Positions 17,674 through 25,403 of a stretch of DNA of 64,000 bases are shown one piece after another. The notes under the pieces were generated by a model. The model was given only the letters and a program-made list of their open reading frames with translations, had not been told where the DNA came from and searched no databases. Position numbers and translations under genes: made by a program. Position 1 is the first letter of the stretch, and every line of letters begins with the position of its first letter. This stretch comes from JBAXPV01 sp037132075 (lineage in GTDB: Bacteria; Bacteroidota; Bacteroidia; Bacteroidales; CAIXZF01), in the NCBI GenBank assembly GCA_037132075.1, contig JBAXPV010000005.1:62001-126000 (forward strand), given 5' to 3'.

Positions 17674-19716
17674 ATGCAAATTTTTAAAAAGAATCTTACG
17701 AAGGTGCTTAGTTGCGCTTTCGTTGTAATTGCCTTATTGACAAGCAATTCCTTATCTGCGCAAAACACGGCCGATGATTTCGGGACAGTCAAACCAGAAG
17801 ATTTCTCTCTCAAAAACCTTACGGTTGACACCACAGCAGGCGCAGTCATCCTCTTTAATACCGGCTTGATTAAGTTCAGGGTAAACAACCAGTACAATGA
17901 CCTGGACTATGTATATACGCGCAAAATGCGTATCCGCGTTCTGAGTAAAAAAGGGCTGAATTGGGCCAACCAGCATTTTCTATTGTATAAATCAGGTACA
18001 CAAGAAGAAAAACTCATGGATCTGAAAGCCAGTACTTATAACCTGGTCAACCATGAAGTGGTGAGAGAAAAGATGAAAAGCGCGGCGGTATTCGAGGATG
18101 AACTTACTGCAGATTTTGTCAACCATAGCTTCACCTTACCAAATGTGGTGGAAGGCAGTATCCTGGAATTTTCTTTTACGGTATATTCCCCTTTTCTTTA
18201 TCATCTGCCCGAATGGTATTTTCAATATGATGTACCCTGTGTTTACAGTGAAATGTCGGCCTGCCTGCCTGAGTTTTTCGAGTATAAATATGACATCAGA
18301 GGATACCTGCCGCTCAAAGATCCACAACGCGACAAATCAGATGAGACCTTTGTGTTTAAATACAAAACCATGCCTTCCAATGGTGGCTTGGCAGAAACCG
18401 TTTCAGTCCCGGTAAAATCAAGAAGTACATGGATGTTATGGGTCATGAAAGACATTCCGGCTTTTAAGGCAGAAGCCTATGCCAACAATGAAAAGAATTA
18501 CCTATCTGCACTGACTTTCGAACTTGCTTCTTTTCACATCGAAAACAACCCAATCCAGGTATTTAGCACCAACTGGGAGAAATTGAATAAGCGGCTTTTG
18601 GAAGAAGAAGATATCGGAAGACAGCTAAAAAACAGCAGGTTTTTATCTGATGAAGTTGACTTAATCAAATCGAAAGCCAGCACAAAAAAGCAAATGGTGT
18701 TCATGGCCTATGAACGACTTCAGTTGAAAGTGAAATGTAACAATAAGCCTGGGATTTATCCAAAACAGCGTCTCAAAACTGTGTATTCTGAGGGTGTTGG
18801 CAATATCGCTGAAGTCAACCTCTTGTATGTGTTGCTGCTTCGGGAGTTAGGAATTAATGCAAACCCTGTACTGATCAGCACCCGTTCGAATGGAATGCTC
18901 ATGCCAGATGTTGCGAAACTGAGCCAGTTGAATTCCATTATCGTCCACATTCAACTTGACGACCAGGAAATGCTGGCAGACCTCTCGCAAGACACCTATC
19001 CACCCGGTGTTGTGCCTGTTGAAGACATTAATGGCAATGGAATCAAGCTTGTTCCTGGCCCTGAACAAGATGTTAATCTTGGGAAGAATTCATTATTTGG
19101 AGAACTAAAGAACATCAGTATGGCCATGAACCCGGAAGGGGGCATGACTTGTACCGTGAATGAAAAATACCAGAAACAATCTGCGGCCATCATGCGTGCG
19201 CGGATTAAAAAAGAAAAAACGGAAAAGATCGTCAGTAGCCTGGAAGAACGTTTCCCCAATTGTGACATTGAAAATTACAAAGTTGACAATGCCGACAGTT
19301 TGTATCAGCCTTTGCTCGTAAATTATTCGGTGATACTTCCAAAGACCGGGAACAGCGCAATCATGTATGTTGACCCATTTCTGATGGATTCTGAAAAAGA
19401 CAATCCATTCCAACTGGAAAGCAGGCAATATCCTATCGATTTCATCTGCCCGACTGACGAGACTTATATGTTTAACCTGACTGTCCCACAAGGTTATCAG
19501 GTCACGGAGAAGCCGGAATCGATTACGCTGGTAAGTCCTGACAATTCGGCCCAACTTATTTATACCTGCACCGAAATGAATGATGCTATTCATATCGTTT
19601 GCAGACTCAAATACACCCGGCCCGTTTTTGTTCCTTCTGAATATGGTGATATTAAAGAATTTGCCAAACAGGTATCCATCAAGAAGAATCAGAAAATCGT
19701 AATGAAAAAATTATAA
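17674..19716 (+). CDS. Exported DUF3857 protein with degenerate transglutaminase-like domain
   Basis: 680 residues. A signal peptide (residues 1-29, ...LLTSNSLSAQ) precedes a DUF3857 beta-sandwich (~30-290), a transglutaminase-core-like domain (~330-460) and a C-terminal DUF3858-like part. At the transglutaminase nucleophile, where active members read G(D/N)C, this protein reads EGVGNIAEVNLLYVLLL, and the expected FNH histidine site reads LNSIIVHIQL, so both Cys and His appear lost while the Asp (LADLS) may remain. It is therefore probably non-enzymatic. Followed after 31 bp by an intact paralogue, suggesting a two-gene unit. Periplasmic or surface location; biological role unknown. Begins 44 bp after flxA but its role looks unrelated. 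Confidence 0.85.
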   Translation: MQIFKKNLTKVLSCAFVVIALLTSNSLSAQNTADDFGTVKPEDFSLKNLTVDTTAGAVILFNTGLIKFRVNNQYNDLDYVYTRKMRIRVLSKKGLNWANQHFLLYKSGTQEEKLMDLKASTYNLVNHEVVREKMKSAAVFEDELTADFVNHSFTLPNVVEGSILEFSFTVYSPFLYHLPEWYFQYDVPCVYSEMSACLPEFFEYKYDIRGYLPLKDPQRDKSDETFVFKYKTMPSNGGLAETVSVPVKSRSTWMLWVMKDIPAFKAEAYANNEKNYLSALTFELASFHIENNPIQVFSTNWEKLNKRLLEEEDIGRQLKNSRFLSDEVDLIKSKASTKKQMVFMAYERLQLKVKCNNKPGIYPKQRLKTVYSEGVGNIAEVNLLYVLLLRELGINANPVLISTRSNGMLMPDVAKLSQLNSIIVHIQLDDQEMLADLSQDTYPPGVVPVEDINGNGIKLVPGPEQDVNLGKNSLFGELKNISMAMNPEGGMTCTVNEKYQKQSAAIMRARIKKEKTEKIVSSLEERFPNCDIENYKVDNADSLYQPLLVNYSVILPKTGNSAIMYVDPFLMDSEKDNPFQLESRQYPIDFICPTDETYMFNLTVPQGYQVTEKPESITLVSPDNSAQLIYTCTEMNDAIHIVCRLKYTRPVFVPSEYGDIKEFAKQVSIKKNQKIVMKKL

Positions 19717-19747
19717 ATAAGAAGTTCAGGAATTTCCCAAACATAGG

Positions 19748-21664
19748 ATGCGTGCGATGACAGGGCTTTTTAAAACAATTTACCGCTACCTGATTTATAG
19801 CCTTTGTTTACTTCCAACGGTATCCATGGCTCAGAATTATCCTGTCAGTGATATCCCTGATTCCTTAGTGACAGGTTCGCATGCTGTTTTGCGGGAATAT
19901 AATTGCAGTTTAAGTATTCATTCAGAAAGAAGTGCGCATCTGTCCTTTACCAGAGTAATTACTATTTTCAATAAAGAAGCAGCCAATTATGCGGGTTTTG
20001 CTGCCTATTATGACAAATTTCACGCCATTCAAACGCTGCAGGCTGAAATCTATGACAAGAATGGGAAACGCGTGAAACACTTTTGGGACAGCGACTTTAA
20101 AGATATTGGAAACTTTGACCAGACGGCAATTTATTCCGATGTCAGGTACAAGTTAATGTTACCGGAATATTACGAGTATCCTTTTACCATTGCCTACCAA
20201 TGGGAAATTGAATTACATGGCATTTTGTCATTCCCTGATTTTGAGCCAATTGAGTCCCCTGAAATTTCGCTTCAATTGGCAAAATACACCCTTGAATACG
20301 AGCTTGAAGACAGTATTCGTATTAAAGAGTTAAATATAAAATCGCACCCACAGTGCAAAACAATCAAAAACAAGAAAACAATTGAATGGACCATTTCAAA
20401 CATCCCTGCAGTGCCTGAGGAAGACTATCAGCCTGATTTTTCGAATTTCATGCCTTGTATCATCACTGCACCCAGGAAATTTGAGATTGATGGTTACCCG
20501 GGTGATATGAGTAGCTGGAAGACATTCGGACTGTGGAATTATAACTTAAAAAAGAACTTGGACGGCATCTCGGAAGAAACAGCACAAAAGATCAAAGCGC
20601 TGACAGCCAATGGGACCCGAAGAGAGAAGATCGCTGCTGTTTACAAATTCATGCAATCACGGACAAGATATGTGAATGTGATCCTTGGCATTGGCGGATG
20701 GAAACCGCTCAGCCCTGCCAAGGTTGACAAGCTGGGTTACGGTGATTGTAAAGCTTTGTCAGAATATACCCATGCATTATTAGAAGCAGCCGGTATAAAA
20801 TCTTTCTATACGCTGATTTATTCGGGGGCACAGAATCATCCCTTATTTACCGACTTCCCTTATAATGGTTTTAATCACGTCATCATATGCGTACCTGACG
20901 CAAACGACAGTGTTTGGCTTGAATGCACCAATCCATACGTACCTGCTGGTTATTTGTTTTCAACTACTTTAAGTCGCCATGCTTTGCTTGTTAATGAGGA
21001 AGGAGGGTATCTCGTTAAAATGCCCTCTATGGACTATGAACCGGCCGGAATATCAAGAAATGGGACAGTCAGTATTGACACTTCAGGCAATGCTAATGTT
21101 GAACTGACCAATAATTATCGCGGTGCACGCTTTCAAAAAAGACTTTCCTATTTGACCGGCACTAAAGAGGAAAACCGGACAGATCTGCTACAGGAGCTTT
21201 CGATGAACACCATGAAACTAATTGATTTTTCGTATGCAAACTCAGGCGAATCGATTCCTGTGATTTGCGAAAAAATGTCACTCAGCATCTCAAGTTTTAC
21301 AAATTCAACACCAGGACGATATCTTTTCAATCCTTTTTTAATCTCAGGGAATAAGAACACGGTATTTTCGAAGAAAAAACGGGTCACGCCTTTGGAGATC
21401 CCCTTAGGTACTTATGAGAAAGATTCCTTGAAGATTCTCCTGCCGACTGGCTCACAAATTGAGTATTTGCCGGAAGCAAAAACTTTGGATTCCCCTATTG
21501 CTTCCTATAAATTATCCGTCACAAAAGTTGGAGACGCCTTGATTTACATCCGTTATCTGAAAATCAAGCAGGGACTATATTCTCCAGAGCAATACAAAGA
21601 ACTATGGCAGTTTTTCCGGAAAGTTAGTATGGGGGATGGAGAGAATATTGTGCTTAAGAAGTAA
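19748..21664 (+). CDS. Exported DUF3857/transglutaminase-like protein
   Basis: 638 residues. Signal peptide (~1-29, ending VSMAQ), DUF3857 domain (~50-270) and a transglutaminase-like domain with intact-looking triad: Cys in GYGDCKALSEY (near residue 336), His in GFNHVIICV and Asp/Glu region DSVWLECTNPY where a Glu-Cys replaces the usual Asp, so the third member should be checked. DUF3858-like C-terminal region. Start ATG at 19748 or 19757. Forms a pair with the preceding degenerate paralogue. The family is very common in Bacteroidota, exported, and without a well-defined substrate; a peptidase or cross-linking role is possible. Confidence 0.88.
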   Translation: MRAMTGLFKTIYRYLIYSLCLLPTVSMAQNYPVSDIPDSLVTGSHAVLREYNCSLSIHSERSAHLSFTRVITIFNKEAANYAGFAAYYDKFHAIQTLQAEIYDKNGKRVKHFWDSDFKDIGNFDQTAIYSDVRYKLMLPEYYEYPFTIAYQWEIELHGILSFPDFEPIESPEISLQLAKYTLEYELEDSIRIKELNIKSHPQCKTIKNKKTIEWTISNIPAVPEEDYQPDFSNFMPCIITAPRKFEIDGYPGDMSSWKTFGLWNYNLKKNLDGISEETAQKIKALTANGTRREKIAAVYKFMQSRTRYVNVILGIGGWKPLSPAKVDKLGYGDCKALSEYTHALLEAAGIKSFYTLIYSGAQNHPLFTDFPYNGFNHVIICVPDANDSVWLECTNPYVPAGYLFSTTLSRHALLVNEEGGYLVKMPSMDYEPAGISRNGTVSIDTSGNANVELTNNYRGARFQKRLSYLTGTKEENRTDLLQELSMNTMKLIDFSYANSGESIPVICEKMSLSISSFTNSTPGRYLFNPFLISGNKNTVFSKKKRVTPLEIPLGTYEKDSLKILLPTGSQIEYLPEAKTLDSPIASYKLSVTKVGDALIYIRYLKIKQGLYSPEQYKELWQFFRKVSMGDGENIVLKK

Positions 21665-21693
21665 TTTGTACACTTGCGCACAAGTTCGCATTT

Positions 21694-21745
21694 GCCCACG
21701 TGCTCATGCCCCACGAAAATTTTCGTGGGGCGTGACTACGTGGGC
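21694..21745. repeat. Nested palindromic hairpin
   Basis: A perfect 12-bp arm inverted repeat (21708-21719 and 21720-21731, GCCCCACGAAAA and its complement) is enclosed by a second 8-bp pair (21694-21701 and 21738-21745, GCCCACGT) with symmetric 6-nt internal loops. It lies just downstream of the DUF3857 pair and could stop transcription, although it lacks a U-tract. Similar GCCCACCTG-rich text occurs at 45355-45435. Confidence 0.75.
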
Positions 21746-21802
21746 AGGTGGGCAGGTGCGAAGATTTCACATGTTAAGTTAAACATGATTTTGGTTCACG
21801 AA

Positions 21803-21832
21803 AAAAGGGTGTCGCAACGCGAACACCCTTTT
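21803..21832 (-). terminator. Intrinsic terminator of the 65-residue gene
   Basis: Stem AAGGGTGT / ACACCCTT (21805-21812 with 21823-21830, extendable by A-T pairs) around a 10-nt loop. On the minus strand it is followed by a T-run, fitting a terminator 24 bp downstream of the stop at 21856. Confidence 0.65.
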
Positions 21833-21855
21833 GTTCATAAGTGCTTGTATGTGAA

Positions 21856-22053
21856 TTACTTCACCTCGATTACCAGGCCGTTTTTGATGGCCTCGGCAGC
21901 AGTGTCTTTGGAAATGATGGCACTCATTTTGTTACCATTCTTATCCTGACCTTTTAAAATAAAGCCACCTTTTGCTGTTTTAGCAAGTTCTGGCTTTCCG
22001 GCGAAAGGAACATTTTTTTCCTTCGTCTTTAGGCAATACGCTGTTAATTCCAT
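21856..22053 (-). CDS. Small conserved protein, DUF5679-like
   Basis: 65 residues: MELTAYCLKTKEKNVPFAGK, a glycine/lysine-rich middle (TAKGGFILKGQDKNGNKM) and SAIISKDTAAEAIKNGLVIE. The AYC(L/V)KT(K)EK opening and the K-G-G repeat resemble the short DUF5679-type proteins; only one Cys is present, so it is not a zinc ribbon. No signal or membrane segment. It is a real gene by its context: a TTG-N21-TACCTTTG promoter 30 bp upstream and an intrinsic terminator downstream frame it as a monocistronic unit. Function unknown; nucleic-acid binding is a guess from size and basic charge. Confidence 0.75.
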   Translation of the reverse strand: MELTAYCLKTKEKNVPFAGKPELAKTAKGGFILKGQDKNGNKMSAIISKDTAAEAIKNGLVIEVK

Positions 22054-22082
22054 ATGTTTATTCGTTCTTGATTAATATAAAA

Positions 22083-22114
22083 CAAAGGTATATTATTATT
22101 TACAGGCTAAACAA
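22083..22114 (-). promoter_or_regulatory. Promoter of the 65-residue gene
   Basis: On the minus strand TTG (22112-22114), 21 bp, then TACCTTTG (22083-22090), matching the Bacteroidota -33/-7 consensus; the ATG lies 29 bp downstream of the -7 box. One of the cleanest promoter matches in the window. Confidence 0.6.
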
Positions 22115-22249
22115 GTTTAATATTTTTTATTTTGAACACCTTTTGTCCTGTTTTGTTAATACTAATAACACTGGTCTTACACATGCTTTAAATGAATGAT
22201 GGCCCATGACCAAAACTACATTTAAACTTCAAATTAACTAATAACAAAT

Positions 22250-23338
22250 ATGAAAGAGTACACTTTATTAAAGCCTGCTATGCTGGGTGCACTGGCACTG
22301 CAGAATCACATCGTAATGGCACCGATGACCCGTTGTAGGGCAATTGGTCATATTCCAAATGCGCTGATTGCTGAATATTACAAACAACGCTCCGGCGCAG
22401 GCCTGATCATCACAGAAGGGACTTCCCCTGCCCCAAACGGGCTTGGATATGCCCGGATACCCGGCATATACAGCCCGGCCCAGGTAGCTGGCTGGAAAGA
22501 AGTCACTGATACAGTTCATGAAAATGGCGGGAAGATATTTGTTCAGTTAATGCATACAGGTCGTATCAGTCATCCGCTGAATATGCCCGAAGGCGCCCGA
22601 ATCTTAGCACCTTCAGCAGTGAAACCAGCTGGCCAGATGTGGACTGACCAGGAGATGATGCAGGATTTTCCTGTTCCGAAAGAAATGTCACTCAGTGAAC
22701 TGGAGCTCACCAAACATTCATTTGTTGCTTCTGCTATTAATGCTATGGAAGCCGGGTTTGACGGAGTTGAACTGCATAGTGCCAACGGATACCTGCTTGA
22801 GCAGTTTTTATCACCTGTGAGCAATATCCGGACCGATAATTACGGTGGCAGTATTGAAAACCGTTGTCGTTTTGTGCTGGAAGTTACTGCTGCTGTTGCC
22901 AATGCTATTGGAAAAGAAAGAACGGCAATCCGTCTTTCGCCTTATGGTGTTGCCAGCGACATGCCCCATTACCCGGAAATTGATGCTACCTATGATTATT
23001 TGTCAAAAGAGCTTGACAAACTTGACATCGCTTATATACATATTGTTGATCATTCTGCAATGGGTGCTCCTCCAGTCCCCGTGGAAATCAAAAAAATGAT
23101 CCGGAAGAATTTCCATAACACGATAATCCTCGCGGGAGGCTATAGCAAAGAGAGCGCAGAATCGGACCTGGAAAGCGGGTTGGGCGACCTTGTAGCTTTT
23201 GGGCGTCCCTTTATCAACAATCCTGACCTGGTTTCTCGTTTTAGCAATAACCAGGAACTCTCAGCTGACTTAAAGATGGATTTGTTTTATGGCGCTGATG
23301 AAAAAGGATATACTGACTATCCGGTATCCCGGAATTAA
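22250..23338 (+). CDS. Old Yellow Enzyme family NADH:flavin oxidoreductase / alkene reductase
   Basis: 362-residue FMN-dependent TIM-barrel reductase of the NemA/OYE class. Visible motifs: NHIVMAPMTRCRA near residue 20, GAGLIITEGTSPAPNGLGY near 50, the HxxN-type substrate pair in VELHSANGYLLEQFLSP (His176/Asn179 approx), NYGGSIENRCRFVLEV, and AFGRPFINNPDLVSR, the phosphate-binding end. The typical reaction is NAD(P)H-dependent reduction of activated C=C bonds, nitro compounds or nitrate esters; the natural substrate is unknown. Single gene, opposite in direction to both neighbours' ends, closed by the hairpin at 23351. Confidence 0.93.
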   Translation: MKEYTLLKPAMLGALALQNHIVMAPMTRCRAIGHIPNALIAEYYKQRSGAGLIITEGTSPAPNGLGYARIPGIYSPAQVAGWKEVTDTVHENGGKIFVQLMHTGRISHPLNMPEGARILAPSAVKPAGQMWTDQEMMQDFPVPKEMSLSELELTKHSFVASAINAMEAGFDGVELHSANGYLLEQFLSPVSNIRTDNYGGSIENRCRFVLEVTAAVANAIGKERTAIRLSPYGVASDMPHYPEIDATYDYLSKELDKLDIAYIHIVDHSAMGAPPVPVEIKKMIRKNFHNTIILAGGYSKESAESDLESGLGDLVAFGRPFINNPDLVSRFSNNQELSADLKMDLFYGADEKGYTDYPVSRN

Positions 23339-23350
23339 TTGTGCTTGCTT

Positions 23351-23385
23351 TGCCGACACTGGTTTTTCGCAGACCAGTGTCGGCA
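23351..23385. terminator. Bidirectional hairpin terminator
   Basis: A 13-bp perfect stem (TGCCGACACTGGT at 23351-23363 with its complement at 23373-23385) and a 9-nt loop lie between two convergent genes whose stops are 12 bp (left) and 10 bp (right) away, so it can serve both. Confidence 0.75.
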
Positions 23386-23394
23386 TTACATATT

Positions 23395-25254
23395 TTAATC
23401 CTTAATAATCTGTTTTGTTGCGACAATGCCGTCTTTCGAGGCAATTTTAAGAAGATAGGTACCCCTGGCAAGGGCAGTACCTGAAAAGGTAAAGCGGCTT
23501 GTTCCAGCTTTAACTTTATCATAGAGTAGAAGCCTGACCAGGCGCCCCTGAATATCGTATAGTTCGAATTTCAGGACATCGCTTTTCTCCAGGGTGAACA
23601 TGACTTCAAACTGCTCCAGGAATGGATTCGGGAAAGTGCTAACCTCTTGTTTTGCAGGTGTGATAGTAGGTTGTCCCAGGTAAATCGAAGTTCCAAGTTG
23701 TGCGATCCACGTGGCATGCTGGTGGTTTAATCCGGATTTCCCGTACATCCCGTTAACCCAGACTTCACCGTTGTTGTTGTATTTCCTTTGTGATCCTGAA
23801 TAATCGCCCCAACGCTCTTCACCGGCGAGAACGTTGATAAAACCCTGTCCGTTCATCACCTTGATTTTGGATGAATACTGACTCCCGGTCCAGGTCATCG
23901 CGGAAAAACCAGGGAAGGTTGTGGCTGAAGAATGTAAAAAGCTGATGAATGTCGTCGTGTCTCCAGGACCAACACCGGCATAGCTAAGATTTGGATATCC
24001 GAATTCCAGGATACTATCGGTAATCAGGTGGGCATGAATGACCGGAATGGAATCACTGAGGTTGGTGATGACCCCATGAATGATGGCAGCTTTTCCGGAA
24101 GTAGTATCAAGCGTATTCTGAACATATTGGATCATTCCATCCTCGTAAAAAGCGCCCAAAACCCTGGAATCATTGGTCGCCAGCTTCCCGGTAGTAGTAG
24201 GCTGGTTCGCACTCGGGGGCACAAAGTAATTAATATCGGATATCAAAGGTGTGACCGTAATGTTGAAATTCGGAGAACCTGCAGTATCCATCACATGAAC
24301 CAGAAATACGGTATCATTTGTAGGTTGCAGATTTCTTTCAGAAAGGAAGTACATATCGGGACCATAAAGCGTGCTTCCCCCTTTTACCGGGCAAAGATTC
24401 CGAAGTGGTTTTCCCTGGTAGTTGATGTTATGATTGAGCAGGAGATCCAGTGGCTGCCCGTTGTAACCCTTTGTTTTATTGATCTGCCAGATGACAGTCC
24501 TGTTGAATCCTGTCTGCCATGGCATGTTGTTGTACAGGTGATTCACAGTAAGAAAAAGCTCGTTGTTTGTGAGGGAGATCATCGGAAAGTCAGTCCATAA
24601 GGTATCATTCAGCGGGTTTCCAGGAATTGAATAAAGATTCCATGCACCGGAAGGGTCGCTGGTTTGGGAAAAGCCAACCAATATACTGCTGGTTGAGTCA
24701 GTATAACCGGCAAGGGTCAGGATAACAAACCTGTCGGCAATGGGATCATACATCACCTTGGGATCATATTTACTCTGGACATTACCAAGGGCGCCAAAAA
24801 AACCGGCCAGGCTGGAAGTTCCCTGTGCGGTCCAGGTGTTTGCATTGAAGCGGAACACATTGGTATTCTGTACAGAGACAATACTGTAGTTGTTTGAGAC
24901 CGCAATGTCATTATCATTGGGGGTTGAGTTTCCAAAGGGATTGCCCGCAAAATTATGAGCTACATAGGGAGGATTGACGAGAGTGACACTATCTGTAACA
25001 GAGGCTTGTCTGGGTTTTACCTCTTTTTTAGGGTACTTCTTTGCCAGTTCTTCCTTGATAGCCCTGAGTTTGGCAGCATCGCCACCGGGAACAGGCTGTT
25101 CAATGGTTTGGACCACGGGAGCCCAATCTTCCTGGAGTTGGCTCATCACGACAGTAGCACCGCGGGGAATCGTGAATTTTTTACTTTGCTGGGCAAAGAG
25201 GAAAGTGCTGCAGCTAAGGCACAATGACAGAAAAAGGAGGGCGATTTTTTTCAC
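23395..25254 (-). CDS. T9SS-secreted protein with beta-propeller-like body
   Basis: 619 residues. Signal peptide 1-22 (MKKIALLFLSLCLSCSTFLF). The body contains repeated strands such as SKYDPKVMYDPIADRFVI and SDPSGAWNLYSIPGNPLNDT, the layout of exo-sialidase-like propellers in Bacteroidota, without identifiable catalytic residues. The last ~80 residues are a type A T9SS sorting domain: FPNPFLEQFEVMFTLEKSD, LYDIQGRLVRLL, ARGTYLLKIASKDG and the KQIIKD end. It would be exported by Sec, then carried across the outer membrane and anchored or released. Monocistronic on the minus strand, with a promoter just upstream (25274-25302). Confidence 0.88.
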   Translation of the reverse strand: MKKIALLFLSLCLSCSTFLFAQQSKKFTIPRGATVVMSQLQEDWAPVVQTIEQPVPGGDAAKLRAIKEELAKKYPKKEVKPRQASVTDSVTLVNPPYVAHNFAGNPFGNSTPNDNDIAVSNNYSIVSVQNTNVFRFNANTWTAQGTSSLAGFFGALGNVQSKYDPKVMYDPIADRFVILTLAGYTDSTSSILVGFSQTSDPSGAWNLYSIPGNPLNDTLWTDFPMISLTNNELFLTVNHLYNNMPWQTGFNRTVIWQINKTKGYNGQPLDLLLNHNINYQGKPLRNLCPVKGGSTLYGPDMYFLSERNLQPTNDTVFLVHVMDTAGSPNFNITVTPLISDINYFVPPSANQPTTTGKLATNDSRVLGAFYEDGMIQYVQNTLDTTSGKAAIIHGVITNLSDSIPVIHAHLITDSILEFGYPNLSYAGVGPGDTTTFISFLHSSATTFPGFSAMTWTGSQYSSKIKVMNGQGFINVLAGEERWGDYSGSQRKYNNNGEVWVNGMYGKSGLNHQHATWIAQLGTSIYLGQPTITPAKQEVSTFPNPFLEQFEVMFTLEKSDVLKFELYDIQGRLVRLLLYDKVKAGTSRFTFSGTALARGTYLLKIASKDGIVATKQIIKD

Positions 25255-25273
25255 TTTTCAAGGTTTTATCGGA

Positions 25274-25302
25274 CAAAGTTAACAAAGATGTTTTCACGCA
25301 AA
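25274..25302 (-). promoter_or_regulatory. Promoter of the T9SS propeller gene
   Basis: Minus strand TTTG (25299-25302), 17 bp, TAACTTTG (25274-25281). The start codon follows 20 bp later. The -33 part lies inside the adjoining repeat. Confidence 0.45.
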
Positions 25303-25393
25303 GAAAGACTAAGAAGAATTCACGCAAAGGAAGACAAAGGATCTCCTAATCTTTGTCTTCCTTCGCGAAAAACTTTGTCTTCCTTTGCGTGAA
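25290..25393. repeat. Inverted CACGCAAAGGAAGAC-type repeat
   Basis: A 21-bp exact inverted repeat (25319-25339 and 25373-25393; core CACGCAAAGGAAGACAAAG) with an extra inverted copy between the arms (CTTTGTCTTCCTTCGC at 25351-25366) and a degenerate direct copy at 25292-25311. It fills the spacer between the convergent-side end of the NuoG-like gene and the promoter of the next gene. Confidence 0.8.
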
Positions 25394-25403
25394 ATAAATC
25401 TAT

